Shown: positions 8,511 to 22,090, counted from the stretch's first letter. The stretch is DNA of 64,000 bases from RYN-230 sp963704995 (GCA_963704995.1 CAVPIM010000009.1:1116001-1180000), one strand, 5' to 3'. The notes: generated by a model from the sequence alone, not told the origin. Translations and numbers: made by a program.

Positions 8511-9371
8511 CCACCCGGGCGCCCACCCCTGCAGGCCGCCCGCGGGCACCGCCAGGGGCTGCAGGACGGCCGGGTCCAGCGAGGCTGCCCGGCTGCGCAG
8601 CGCGATGGCGGCGGGCCGCTGGGCCGGGTCCCGGCGCAGCGCGGCGGCCAGCAGTTCCGCCATCGGGGCCGGCACCCCGGACAGGTCCGGCTTGCCGTTC
8701 ACGATCCGGTAAAAGATCGTCTCGTACGATCCGGTGCCGAACGGCGCCCGGCCGGTCGCGGCGAAGGCCACGGTGGCTCCCCAGGCGTGCACATCCGAGA
8801 ACGACGTGCTGTTCTGCCCCTCGATCACTTCCGGGGACAGGTAGCCGGGCGTGCCCATGAACATTCCGGTCATGGTGAGCCGGGTCGAGTCCAGGGCCTG
8901 GGCGATGCCGAAGTCGATCACGACCGGGTCGCCGTTCATCAGCATCACGTTGCCCGGCTTGAGGTCGCGGTGCACCACGCCCGCCGCGTGGATGGCGGCC
9001 AGGGCGTCCGCCAGCCCGGCGGCCACCCGGATCAGCCGGGCCCCGCTCAGCGGGCCCTCCTGGGTCACCACCTCGTCCAGCGTGCGGCCCGGCACGTACC
9101 GGGTGACGATGTAGGGCGTCTGGCAGGTCACGTCGGTGTCGAGCACCTCGGCCACGTACGGGCTGCGGACCCGGCGCATGGTCTCGACCTCGCGGGCCAG
9201 CCGCCGCCGGGCGTTCGGGTCGCCCGCCACCGCCGGGCGCAGGATCTTGACCGCGACCGAGCGCTGCTCGGGGTCACGGGCGAGGTAGACCACGCCCATG
9301 CCGCCCTCGCCGATCCGGTCGAGCAACCGGTAGGGGCCGAGCCGGTCTGGCATGTGCTCTGCTGGTGTCAT
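8496..9371 (-). CDS. Ser/Thr protein kinase (Hanks type), catalytic domain
   Basis: A 291-residue frame with a complete kinase core near the N-terminus: glycine loop RIGEGGMGVVYLA (about 18-30), VAVK lysine (about 43), catalytic VVHRDLKPGNVML (about 134), VIDFGIAQ (about 151) and GTPGYLSPEV in the activation segment. It ends soon after the C-lobe at a TAG in the 15-bp repeat. Membrane kinases of this type normally continue through a Pro-rich linker to transmembrane helices, and those are readable in the next frames down to 7482. Truncation is therefore probably an artefact or recent damage. No PASTA domains are visible, so this is not the PknB cell-wall kinase. The FHA protein next door is a plausible partner. 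Confidence 0.88.
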   Translation of the reverse strand: MTPAEHMPDRLGPYRLLDRIGEGGMGVVYLARDPEQRSVAVKILRPAVAGDPNARRRLAREVETMRRVRSPYVAEVLDTDVTCQTPYIVTRYVPGRTLDEVVTQEGPLSGARLIRVAAGLADALAAIHAAGVVHRDLKPGNVMLMNGDPVVIDFGIAQALDSTRLTMTGMFMGTPGYLSPEVIEGQNSTSFSDVHAWGATVAFAATGRAPFGTGSYETIFYRIVNGKPDLSGVPAPMAELLAAALRRDPAQRPAAIALRSRAASLDPAVLQPLAVPAGGLQGWAPGWPSRG

Positions 9372-9484
9372 CGCCCCCCCAGCCTACGAACTACCCTCGG
9401 CCTAGCCCATCCAGACACGACAGAACGCTGGTCGGGGCGCCCGCGCCCGCGCGCCAACCCGCCCGGCGACGGCACGGCGGGCCG

Positions 9485-9895
9485 CTAGCCGCCGGTGACC
9501 AGGCGGCGCAGGGCCTCCGCCGTCCTGGCGTTCTGCTCCGCGTAGCCGACCAGGGCCCGGGCCAGTTCGGCCGCCCACTCGTGCACCTCCACCGGCTGGC
9601 GGGACAGCACTACCCCGCGCACCTCCCGGCAGACCTCCGCGCTGGGCTGCCCGCCCCGGACCGCCAGCGACATGACCCGCTCCCCCAGCCGGACCGTGAT
9701 CCTCGACACTGTGCCGGGACGCCCGTGCATCCGGTCGGACACGGACCGGTCCCGTTCTATGGTCACACATCCGGGCGGGAGCGACTCGCCGAGGGACTCG
9801 GTGAGCACGCGGGCGTAGACCGCCGCGTCGGCGCTGTCCGCCCGCAGCGCGGCGGTCACCAGCTCAAGGTCGGGACCCTCGTCCGGCTGCGTCAT
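9485..9895 (-). CDS. Conserved hypothetical protein upstream of kinase
   Basis: I do not recognise this family. From the ATG at 9895 it is 136 residues, acidic at the N-terminus (MTQPDEGPDLELVTAAL), predicted soluble, with no signal peptide or membrane segment. A central beta-rich part (SRITVRLGERVMSLAVRG) is followed by a helical C-terminus (VHEWAAELARALVGYAEQNARTAEALRRL). The frame extends upstream to 10003, but that extension is Arg/Pro-rich and unlike coding sequence, so the internal ATG is preferred. It lies 113 bases upstream of the kinase on the same strand and may share its transcript. Confidence 0.6.
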   Translation of the reverse strand: MTQPDEGPDLELVTAALRADSADAAVYARVLTESLGESLPPGCVTIERDRSVSDRMHGRPGTVSRITVRLGERVMSLAVRGGQPSAEVCREVRGVVLSRQPVEVHEWAAELARALVGYAEQNARTAEALRRLVTGG

Positions 9896-10039
9896 GGCCG
9901 GCCTGGCCGGTGGGGCCCGGTGATCTGCAGGTGCGGGGTGATCAGGTGGCGCATGGCCTCGGCTGCTCCCTCGGGGGCGGGCTCGCGGGCGGCGGGCCCG
10001 CACAGTACGTCAATTGTCCGCCATCCGGGAGGCGGCGCG

Positions 10040-10819
10040 TCACTGCCCGGCGAAGCTGGCCTTACCCGGCCCGTTCTCGACGAAGCTGCGCATGCCGGTG
10101 CGCTGGTCCTCGGTGGCGAACAGCCCGGCGAAGTGCAGCCGCTCGATCTCCAGCCCGGTATCGAGATCGGTCTCCAGGCCGTCGTCGATAGCCTGCTTGG
10201 CCGCCCGCAGGGCGAGCGCGGGACCGGTGGCGTACCGGGCGACCAGCGCCCGGGCCGCGTCGTAGACCTCCGCGTCCGGCACCACCTGGTCCACCAGGCC
10301 GATGGCGAGGGCCTCGGCCGCGTCCACGAACCGCCCGGTGAACACGATGTCCTTGGCCCGGGCCGGGCCGACGAGCCGGGGCAGCCGCTGGGTCCCGCCC
10401 GCCCCGGGGATGACCCCGAGCAGGATCTCCGGCTGGCCGACCTTCGCCGCCTGCCCGGCGACCCGGAAGTCCGCGCACAGCGCCAGTTCGAGGCCGCCGC
10501 CGAGCGCGTACCCGGTCACCGCGGCCACCACCGGCTTCGGGATCTTGGCCACCGCGGTGAAACTGGCCTGCAGCCGCCGTGAGTCCGCGGCCATCCGCCC
10601 GTAACTGGCGTCCGCCATCTCCTTGATGTCGGCGCCCGCGGCGAAGACCCTCGGGCCGCCGTAGAGCACCACGGCACGAACGCTGCCGTCCGCGGACACC
10701 TCAGCCGCGGCCGCCGCGATCTCGTCCTGGACCTGGGCATTCAGCGCGTTCATGGGCGGCCGGTCGAGCCGGATCGTGGCGATGGCCTGGTCGGTCTCGA
10801 CCCGGACGAACTCCCCCAC
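10040..10819 (-). CDS. Enoyl-CoA hydratase/isomerase family protein
   Basis: A 259-residue crotonase-fold enzyme likely hydrating trans-2-enoyl-CoA in fatty-acid beta-oxidation. The oxyanion-hole segments are AAGADIKEM (about 60) and GYALGGGLELALCADF (about 100). Both catalytic glutamates of true hydratases are present, in GGGLELA and in VGQPEILLGVIPGAGGTQRL. Substrate specificity is not decidable. The GTG at 10819 is chosen because AGGAGG lies 6 bases upstream; an upstream start would add 14 Arg-rich residues with no ribosome site. It sits alone between the conserved hypothetical gene and bldC. Confidence 0.9.
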   Translation of the reverse strand: MGEFVRVETDQAIATIRLDRPPMNALNAQVQDEIAAAAAEVSADGSVRAVVLYGGPRVFAAGADIKEMADASYGRMAADSRRLQASFTAVAKIPKPVVAAVTGYALGGGLELALCADFRVAGQAAKVGQPEILLGVIPGAGGTQRLPRLVGPARAKDIVFTGRFVDAAEALAIGLVDQVVPDAEVYDAARALVARYATGPALALRAAKQAIDDGLETDLDTGLEIERLHFAGLFATEDQRTGMRSFVENGPGKASFAGQ

Positions 10820-10900
10820 GAGGCACCTCCTGCCGGGCCGCGTTCCCGCTCGGGCAGGCACGCTGCCCGCCCAGGGCCCAGGTGGAGAGTACCCCTGCGG

Positions 10901-11119
10901 CTAATCTTCAGCCGTGCGCGGCCGCGGCACCCCCTGGGAGTCCTCCAGGAAAGCGTGGATCTCCGACTCGCTGTAGCGGCGGTGCCCGCCCAGCGTGCGG
11001 ATGGACCGGAGCTTGCCCTGCTGGGCCCACCGGGTCACGGTCTTCGGGTCGACCCGGAACAACGCGGCGACCTCTGACGGCGTCAGGAGACGGTCCTCGG
11101 TGCGGTTGTCTTGCTTCAT
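10901..11119 (-). CDS. bldC: BldC, MerR-like developmental DNA-binding protein
   Basis: A 72-residue protein that is nearly all one MerR/excisionase-type winged helix: LLTPSEVAALFRVDPKTVTRWAQQG, then the wing KLRSIRTLGGHRRYSESEI. Size and sequence match BldC, a regulator of entry into development in streptomycetes that binds head-to-tail on direct repeats. It lacks the dimerisation helix and effector domain of true MerR proteins, as the family does. GAAAGGG lies upstream of the ATG. The AT-richer stretch at about 11300-11345 upstream is the likely promoter. Presence of BldC supports a filamentous or related actinobacterium. Confidence 0.93.
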   Translation of the reverse strand: MKQDNRTEDRLLTPSEVAALFRVDPKTVTRWAQQGKLRSIRTLGGHRRYSESEIHAFLEDSQGVPRPRTAED

Positions 11120-11425
11120 GACGTCTGTGCCCTTTCACGTGTGGTAACGATTTCGGTGACGGAAAGTGACACGAGGGCGTCATGCTGCTCGCATAACGTG
11201 TAGCTGGTTCTCATGGCCCCCCCGGGCTTCCCTCTGCGCGCCCTGTGCCGGTCGTGCGTAGCCGCCCGCGGGGCTGGCACACGACGCACCCGCGAACCTG
11301 TTACATAAACATAAAGTAGACGCAGTGCCACGCACGGCGGTTTACGTGCGGAACGTGATACGACCGCCACTTTCCGCAAGTTTCCTGAGGCAGCGGCATC
11401 CAGCGGCGCGCAGGACTCCCGGCCG
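11120..11425. other. Intergenic region carrying the bldC promoter
   Basis: No gene is supported here. Reading toward bldC on the minus strand, the AT-rich patch at about 11300-11330 (ACATAAACATAAAGTAGAC on the plus strand) is the least GC-rich stretch nearby and probably holds the promoter. The long leader (about 180 bases) could contain regulatory sites, but I cannot define one. A short frame at 11116-11379 overlaps the bldC start and does not look coding. Confidence 0.45.
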
Positions 11426-11454
11426 CCCGGCGGGTCCCGGCGGGACCCGCCGGG
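11426..11454 (-). terminator. Hairpin terminator after glgP
   Basis: Perfect 13-bp stem CCCGGCGGGTCCC (11426-11438) with its complement at 11442-11454 and a 3-base loop, 10 bases past the glgP stop on the minus strand. It separates glgP from bldC. Confidence 0.7.
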
Positions 11455-11463
11455 CTACCGGCC

Positions 11464-14160
11464 CTAGCGCAGGTCGCCGGTGGTCAGCCCGGCGGGCGCC
11501 TCCGGCAGCGTGACCAGGCCCATCTCCGCGGCGCTGGCCAGCAGGGGATGCCGGGGCACGACCCGGAGCGTGTAGCCGAACGGCCCCGGGCGGCCCAGCT
11601 CGGCCTTGCCCACGAAGCGGGCCACGCCGTCGTCCGGGCCGTCCTCGATGGCCAGCGGGCTGACCGCCGGGCTGAGGATCTCGTCCGCGTCACCGACCCG
11701 GCCGTAGACGACCTCGACGCTCACGTCGTCAGGGGACAGGCCGCCGAGGGCCACCGTGGCCCGCACGACCAGGTTGCCGCCGGGCCCCTGGTCGCCGTCC
11801 TCACCCTCCACGTGCTCGATGCGGACGCCGCCCCAGGCCCGGGTGACCCGGCGCTTCCAGGCGGCCAGCTCACGCGCGGCCTCGAACGGCTCCGCCCGGC
11901 CCGCGGCGCCGGCCCCCGCGGTGCCGGCCTGCATGCTGGCGTCCCCGCCGCTCAGCGTGCGGGACGCCTGGGCCGCCGGGATGTACAGCTCCTCCACGTA
12001 CTCGCGGACCATCCGGGAGGCCTGCACCCGGGGGCCCAGGGCGCGCAGCGTGTGCCCGACCATCTCGAGCCAGCGGCGGGGCAGCCCATCGGCACCGGTG
12101 TCGTAGAACCGCGGCGCCACCGTCTGGCTGAGCAGCTCATACAGCGCGTTGGACTCGAGTTCGTCGCGCCGCTCCGGGTCTTCCACACCGTCCGCGGACG
12201 GGATGGCCCAGCCGTCGGCGCCGTCGTACCACTCGTCCCACCAGCCGTCCCGGACGGACAGGTTCAGGCCGCCGTTCAGCGCGGACTTCATGCCCGAGGT
12301 GCCGCAGGCCTCCAGCGGCCGCAGCGGGTTGTTCAGCCACACGTCGCAGCCCTGGACCAGGGCATTGGCCATGGCCATGTCGTAATCGGGGAGGAAGACG
12401 ATGCGGCGGCGCACCCGCGGGTCGTCGGCGAACTGGACCATCTGCTGGATCAGCCGCTTGCCGCCGTCGTCGGCGGGGTGCGCCTTGCCCGCGATGACCA
12501 GCTGCACCGGCCGGTCCGGGTCGAGCAGCAGCGCGGTCAGCCGGGCCGGGTCGTGCAGCATCAGGGTGAGCCGCTTGTAGGACGGCACCCGGCGGGCGAA
12601 GCCGATCGTCAGCACGCTCTCGTCGAGGACCTCGTCGGTCCAGCCCAGCTCCGCCTCGCTGGCCCCGCGCTGCTGCCAGGAGGCGCGCAGCCGCTGCCGG
12701 GCCAGCGTGACCAGCCGGGACCGCAGGGCCCGGCGGATCTCCCACAGCCGGGCCGGGGCGGTGTGCGCGACCCGCTCCCAGGCGTGCCCGTCCTCGGGCA
12801 GCTGCTGGGCCACGGCGGAGTCCTCCGGCGGCCCGCTGGCCAGGTCCAGCACTTCCTGGGCGACCCAGGTGGGGGCGTGCACGCCGTTGGTGATCGAGCC
12901 GATCGGCACCTGGGCGGTGTCGAAGCCGGGCCACAGGCCGGCGAACATCTCCCGGCTGACCTCGCCGTGCAGCTGGCTGACACCGTTCACCCGCTGGGCG
13001 AGCCGCATGCCCATCACGGCCATGTTGAACACGGCCGGATCCCCGCCCGGGAAGGTCTCCGCGCCCAGGGCCAGCACCCGGTCGATGGGCAGGGCGGGGT
13101 CGGCGGCGGCGCCGGTGAAGTGCCGCTCGAGCAGGTCCCGGCTGAACCGGTCGATCCCGGCCGGCACCGGGGTGTGGGTGGTGAACACGGTGCCGGCCCG
13201 GCACAGCTCGATGGCTTCCTCGAAGGTGAGGCCCTGCTCGGCGTACTCGCGGATGCGCTCCAGGCCGAGGAAGCCGGCGTGCCCCTCGTTGGTGTGGAAG
13301 ACCTCCGGCTCGGGGTGGCGGGTCAGCGCGCAGAACGCCCGGACCGCGCGGACTCCGCCGATGCCCAGCAGCAGTTCCTGGCGCAGCCGGTGATCGCCGC
13401 CGCCGCCGTACAGCCGGTCGGTGACCTCACGCAGCGCGGGCTCGTTCTCTTCCACGTAGGAGTCGAGCAGGAGCAGCGGCACGCGGCCGACCTGGGCCAC
13501 CCAGACCTGCGCGGCCAGCAGCTTGCCCTCGGCCAGCGCCACGCTGACCCGCAGGGCGGTCCCGTCGGGGGCGCGGAGCAGGGTCAGCGGCAGCCCGTTC
13601 GGGTCGCTGGCCGGGTAGCGCTCGGTCTGCCAGCCCTCAGGCGACAGGGACTGGGTGAAGTACCCGTGCCGGTACAGCAGGCCCACCCCGATGAGCGGCA
13701 CGCCCAGGTCGCTGCCGGCCTTGAGGTGATCACCGGCCAGGATGCCCAGGCCGCCGGAGTACTGCGGCAGCGCCTGGGTGATCCCGTATTCCGGCGAGAA
13801 GTAGGCGATGGCGGCGGGCGGCCCGGCCAGGCCCCGGTCAGCGCCGGCCCCGCCGCCGTCCGCGTGCCGCTGGTACCACCGCGGCCCGGACAGGTACTGG
13901 TCCAGGTCGCGGGCCGCGTCGTCGAGCCGCCGCAGGAACGCCTGATCGTGGCCGAGGCTTTCGAGCTGGGCCGGCGGCACCTCGCCGAGCAGGGCGACCG
14001 GGTCGTGACCGGACGCCTCCCAGCCCGCCGGGTCGATCGCCGCGAACAGGTCCCGGGTCTCGGCATGCCAGGACCAGCGGAGGTTCAGCGTGAGGTCGCG
14101 CAGCGGGGCGAGCGGCTCCGGGAGCGCGGCACGGACGGTAAAGCGGCGGATGGCTCTCAC
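11464..14160 (-). CDS. glgP: Alpha-glucan (maltodextrin/glycogen) phosphorylase
   Basis: An 898-residue phosphorylase releasing glucose-1-phosphate from alpha-1,4-glucans. The N-terminus VRAIRRFTVRAALPEPL followed by NLRWSWH is typical of the actinobacterial/archaeal-type subfamily with DUF3417 at the front. The PLP-lysine region is GTSGMKSALNGGLNLSV at about residue 620. FTTHTPVPAGIDRF and NEGHAGFLGLERI mark the active-site half. The GTG at 14160 is chosen because homologues begin there; the frame extends to 14295 but that part is Pro/Gly-rich. It is divergent from glgE across 266 bases, so storage-glucan breakdown and synthesis may share a control region. A maltodextrin rather than glycogen preference is possible. 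Confidence 0.92.
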   Translation of the reverse strand: MRAIRRFTVRAALPEPLAPLRDLTLNLRWSWHAETRDLFAAIDPAGWEASGHDPVALLGEVPPAQLESLGHDQAFLRRLDDAARDLDQYLSGPRWYQRHADGGGAGADRGLAGPPAAIAYFSPEYGITQALPQYSGGLGILAGDHLKAGSDLGVPLIGVGLLYRHGYFTQSLSPEGWQTERYPASDPNGLPLTLLRAPDGTALRVSVALAEGKLLAAQVWVAQVGRVPLLLLDSYVEENEPALREVTDRLYGGGGDHRLRQELLLGIGGVRAVRAFCALTRHPEPEVFHTNEGHAGFLGLERIREYAEQGLTFEEAIELCRAGTVFTTHTPVPAGIDRFSRDLLERHFTGAAADPALPIDRVLALGAETFPGGDPAVFNMAVMGMRLAQRVNGVSQLHGEVSREMFAGLWPGFDTAQVPIGSITNGVHAPTWVAQEVLDLASGPPEDSAVAQQLPEDGHAWERVAHTAPARLWEIRRALRSRLVTLARQRLRASWQQRGASEAELGWTDEVLDESVLTIGFARRVPSYKRLTLMLHDPARLTALLLDPDRPVQLVIAGKAHPADDGGKRLIQQMVQFADDPRVRRRIVFLPDYDMAMANALVQGCDVWLNNPLRPLEACGTSGMKSALNGGLNLSVRDGWWDEWYDGADGWAIPSADGVEDPERRDELESNALYELLSQTVAPRFYDTGADGLPRRWLEMVGHTLRALGPRVQASRMVREYVEELYIPAAQASRTLSGGDASMQAGTAGAGAAGRAEPFEAARELAAWKRRVTRAWGGVRIEHVEGEDGDQGPGGNLVVRATVALGGLSPDDVSVEVVYGRVGDADEILSPAVSPLAIEDGPDDGVARFVGKAELGRPGPFGYTLRVVPRHPLLASAAEMGLVTLPEAPAGLTTGDLR

Positions 14161-14426
14161 GGGCAGTGACCCTAACCGCCCGGAGTAGATGCCGCGAACC
14201 GGGTCCCCGGGAATCGGGCCGGGAGCAGAGCCCGGGGGCGCACCGGCCGCCTCCCCGGAGGGCCCCGCCGGGCACCCCGGGCACACCCCCGGCACCGCCC
14301 GGGACGGCCGTGCGGCGGCTGCACGGGGGGACCCGGCGAAGCGGCTGGTGCAGGGCCCGGGTACGCACGGTCAACAGGGGGCCGGCCCCCTCGCGCCCAG
14401 CCGCCAGGAGTGGGTAGCTTCAAGGG

Positions 14427-16532
14427 GTGATAGGACGCATCCCCATCCTGGACGTCGAGCCCGTCCTGGACTGCGGGCGCCGCCCCGCTAAGGCGGTAAC
14501 AGGAGAAACCTTCGAGGTCAGCGCCACCGTGTTCCGCGAGGGCCACGAGATGCTCGGCGCGGGCGTCGTGCTGCGCGGCCCCGGGGGGCAGCGGTCCCCG
14601 CTGATCTACATGCACGAGCTGGCCCCCGGCACCGACCGCCTCGGCGCCCAGGTGACCGTCACCGCCGAGGGGCTCTGGCAATTCCAGGTGGAGGCGTGGG
14701 GCGATCCTGTCGCGCACTGGAGGCACGACGCCGCGATCAAGGTGCCGCGCGGCCTGGAGACCGAGCTGATGCTGACCGAGGGCGCGCTCCTGTTCGAGCG
14801 GGCGGCCCGGGGGGTGCGGGGCACCGCCCGGCCCGGCCAGGCCACCCGGCCCGGCCAGGCCACCGCCGGGCTGGCCATCCAGCCGGGCCAGGCCACCCCG
14901 GCCGGGGAGCGCTGGGCGAACGCCGCGCAGGCGGCCCTGGCCGGCCGGGCCGCCCGGGCCAGGCTGCGGGAGGTCGCGGCCCAGCTGCGGGACCGGGCAC
15001 TGCCGCCGTGGGACCGGCTGGCCGCCGCCTCAGCCCCGGAGGTGCTGGCCCTGCTGGCCGAGTACCCGCTGCGCGACCTGGTCACCCGCTCGCCGCGGTA
15101 CCCGGTGATCGTGCACCGGCAGCGCGCGCTGTACGGGGCGTGGTATGAGTTCTTCCCCCGCTCGGAGGGGGTCGAGGTCGACCCGATGGGCCGCCGGGAG
15201 CCGCGCAGCGGGACGTTCCGCAGCGCCGCCCGGCGCCTGGACGCCGTGGCGGACATGGGTTTCGACGTGGTCTACCTGCCGCCCATCCACCCGATCGGGA
15301 CCACGGCCCGCAAGGGCGCCAACAACGTGCTGCAGGCCGCCCCGGGCGATCCGGGCTCGCCGTGGGCCATCGGCGCCCCCGAGGGGGGTCATGACACGGT
15401 CCATCCCGATCTGGGCACGCTCGCCGACTTCGACGCGTTCGCAGGGCGCGCCCGGGAGCTGGGCATGGAGGTCGCGCTCGACCTGGCCCTGCAGACCTCG
15501 CCGGATCACCCCTGGGTGACCCAGCACCCGGAATGGTTCACCAAGCGGGCCGACGGCCGGATCGCCTACGCGGAGAACCCGCCCAAGAAGTACCAGGACA
15601 TCTACCCACTCAACTTCGACCACGACCCGGGCGGCATCTACGCCGAGGTGCTGCGGGTCGTCCGGCACTGGATGGCGCACGGGGTGCGGATCTTCCGGGT
15701 GGACAACCCGCACACCAAGCCGCTGAGCTTCTGGGAGCGGCTCCTGGCGGAGATCGCCCGTACCGATCCTGACGTGCTGTTCCTCGCGGAGGCCTTCACC
15801 CGGCCCGCCATGATGGCGGCGCTGGCCGAAATCGGATTCCACCAGTCCTACACCTACTTCACCTGGCGTAACAGCGCGGCTGAGCTCAGCGATTACCTAC
15901 GTGAGCTGTCTGGGCCCGCCGCGGCGTACATGCGGCCGAACTTCTTCACCAACACGCCGGACATCCTGCATGAGTACCTGCAGCATGGCGGGCCGCCCGC
16001 GTTCAAGATCCGGGCCGTGCTGGCCTCGATGCTGTCGCCGACGTGGGGCATCTACTCCGGCTACGAGCTGTGCGAGGGCACCCCGGTCCGGCCGGGCAGC
16101 GAGGAATACCTGGACTCGGAGAAGTACCAGTACCGCCCGCGGGACTGGGAGCTGGCCCAGCAGGGCCCCACCGGCATAGCGCCGTATATCGCCCGGCTCA
16201 ACGCGATCCGAAAAGCGCATCCCGCGTTGCACTGGTTGCGTAATCTACGCTTTCATCACGTCGACCAGCCGGAGCTGATCTGCTTCTCCAAGCGCGATCC
16301 GCAGGAGGAGGACACGGTCCTGGTTATCGTGAACCTTGACCCGCACCAGCCCCGGGAGGCGACCGTCTGGCTCGACCTGCCCGCGCTTGGACTGGAGAGC
16401 AACGCCGACTTCGTCGTCACGGACGAGCTTTCCGGACAGTCGTACCGGTGGGGACGGGCCAATTACATTCGCCTTGACCCGGGATACGAACCAGCTCACA
16501 TCTTCCAGGTAAAGACATCGACGTCGGCCTGA
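14427..16532 (+). CDS. glgE: GlgE, alpha-1,4-glucan:maltose-1-phosphate maltosyltransferase
   Basis: A 701-residue GH13_3 enzyme that elongates alpha-1,4-glucan with maltose-1-phosphate. The N-terminal domain (GRIPILDVEPV, RRPAKAVTGETFEVSATVFREGH) is diagnostic. The catalytic barrel has DVVYLPPIHPIG, the nucleophile Asp in VRIFRVDNPHTKPLSFWE and the acid Glu in DVLFLAEAF. Residues about 130-160 are a low-complexity insert from an 18-bp repeat. The GTG start has AAGGGG almost touching it, an unusually tight spacing, but homologues support this start. treS follows 37 bases downstream, so this heads the glgE-treS part of the GlgE pathway. Confidence 0.96.
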   Translation: MIGRIPILDVEPVLDCGRRPAKAVTGETFEVSATVFREGHEMLGAGVVLRGPGGQRSPLIYMHELAPGTDRLGAQVTVTAEGLWQFQVEAWGDPVAHWRHDAAIKVPRGLETELMLTEGALLFERAARGVRGTARPGQATRPGQATAGLAIQPGQATPAGERWANAAQAALAGRAARARLREVAAQLRDRALPPWDRLAAASAPEVLALLAEYPLRDLVTRSPRYPVIVHRQRALYGAWYEFFPRSEGVEVDPMGRREPRSGTFRSAARRLDAVADMGFDVVYLPPIHPIGTTARKGANNVLQAAPGDPGSPWAIGAPEGGHDTVHPDLGTLADFDAFAGRARELGMEVALDLALQTSPDHPWVTQHPEWFTKRADGRIAYAENPPKKYQDIYPLNFDHDPGGIYAEVLRVVRHWMAHGVRIFRVDNPHTKPLSFWERLLAEIARTDPDVLFLAEAFTRPAMMAALAEIGFHQSYTYFTWRNSAAELSDYLRELSGPAAAYMRPNFFTNTPDILHEYLQHGGPPAFKIRAVLASMLSPTWGIYSGYELCEGTPVRPGSEEYLDSEKYQYRPRDWELAQQGPTGIAPYIARLNAIRKAHPALHWLRNLRFHHVDQPELICFSKRDPQEEDTVLVIVNLDPHQPREATVWLDLPALGLESNADFVVTDELSGQSYRWGRANYIRLDPGYEPAHIFQVKTSTSA
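14829..14864 (+). repeat. 18-bp tandem duplication inside glgE
   Basis: Two perfect copies of CGGCCCGGCCAGGCCACC, with a third diverged copy at about 14880-14897, encode the RPGQAT-RPGQAT...QPGQAT insert. It lies between the N-terminal beta domain and the next helical segment of GlgE, so it is probably a tolerated surface loop. Confidence 0.85.
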
Positions 16533-16569
16533 GCCTGAGAGATACCGATACACCCCGCAGGAGCCCTCA

Positions 16570-18369
<1,800 letters not shown>

Positions 18370-18509
18370 GCACACGCGGTGACGGTGCGGGCTACCCCGG
18401 TGAGCCCCGGGATACCCCCGCCCGGCCCGCCCGCGTTCGGTGCGGAATCTGGCCAGATGATGATCGCTGTGATGCTGCATGATCCCTGGGGACGGGGTAG
18501 ACCGGAAAT

Positions 18510-19864
18510 ATGACATTTGAGGAAACGCTGGCGGAGTGGATGCCGAGTCAGCGCTGGTTCGCTGGCAAGGGCGCCAGGATCCTCGACCTGGCCATCGTGA
18601 CCGACACCGAGCTGGTCGGCGGCGACCCCGGGCTGCACCACCTGATCGTGGCGGTCGCGCAGGGCAGCGCCGCGCCGCAGGGCACCACGAGGGACTCCTA
18701 CCAGGTGTTCCTCGGCCTGCGTGAGGAACTCCCCGACCACCTCAAGCACGTGATGATCGGCGTGGCCGACGACGGCCGGATCGCCTATGACGCGCTGCAC
18801 GACCCGGACCTGACCCGGCTGCTGCTGCAGGCCCTCGCCGACGGCGGCCGGGCCGGCCCGCTGTGCTTCGCGCACGAGCCGGCCGCCGAGATCGACACCA
18901 GCCTGGAGAGCCTGGTGCTGACCGGCGAGCAGAGCAACACCAGCATGATGTTCGGCGAGGCCACCATCCTCAAGGTCTTCCGGCGGCCCTCCCCCGGCCC
19001 CAACCCGGACCTGGAGGTGCCCCGGGCGCTGGCCATGCGCGGCTCCACGCACGTCGCGGAGCCGCTGGGCTGGATCGAGACCCGGCTGGACGGGGCCCCC
19101 GTCATCCTCGGCATCCTGTCCCGGTACCTGCGGGCCGCCTCCGACGGCTGGTCGCTCGCCGCGACCAGCGTGCGGGACCTGTACGCGGCCGAGGGCCAGA
19201 TTCACGCGGCCGACGCGGGCGGTGACTTCGCCGGCGAGGCGTACCGGCTCGGCGAGGCCACCGCCGAGGTGCACCGGGACCTGGCCCGGGCGTTCGGCAC
19301 CGACGAGCTGCCGCCGGAGGCCATTAACGCGCTGGCCGACGAGATGTTCGCCCGGCTCGACGTGGCCCTGGCCACCGTGCCGGAGCTGGGCCGCCACGCC
19401 GACCTGCTCGGGGCGGCGTTCGCCGACCTGGCCAAGCTGGACACCTCGCTCAGCGTCCAGCGGGTGCACGGCGACTACCATCTCGGCCAGGTGATGCGGA
19501 CCCAGACGGGCTGGGTGCTGCTTGACTTCGAGGGCGAGCCCGCCACCCCGCTGGCCCAGCGCCGGGCGCTGTCCACCGCGCTGCGCGACGTGGCCGGCAT
19601 GCTCCGCTCGTTCGACTACGCGGCCCGCCACCAGCTGCTGGCCCACCCGGACGGGGACCGGCTGCACGCCTCGGCGATCGAGTGGGTCCGCCGCAACCAG
19701 GACGCGTTCTGCTCCGGGTACGCTGCCGCCGGGGGAATCGATCCGGGCACGCACGCCATCCTGCTGCGCGCCCTCGTCCTGGATAAGGCGGTCTACGAGG
19801 TGATGTACGAGGCCCGGAACCGGCCCGGCTGGCTGTCCATCCCGCTCGGCTCCATCGCTGACGC

Positions 19865-19868
<4 letters not shown>
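18510..19868 (+). CDS. mak: Maltokinase
   Basis: A 452-residue ATP-dependent kinase forming maltose-1-phosphate, the GlgE donor. The N-terminal cap WMPSQRWFAGKG (about 9-20) and the kinase motifs VQRVHGDYHLGQVM (about 320) and VLLDFEGEPATPLAQRR (about 338) are the signatures of the Mak/Pep2 family in the aminoglycoside-phosphotransferase fold. Start ATG at 18510. Its stop overlaps the glgB start by four bases (ATGA), showing translational coupling. The 140-base gap after treS may hold a promoter; I see no obvious hairpin in it. Confidence 0.95.

Positions 19869-22090
<2,222 letters not shown>

Noticed and set aside
11116..11379. 87-codon minus-strand frame upstream of bldC
   Set aside because: Overlaps the bldC start, includes the AT-rich promoter patch and lacks coding character.
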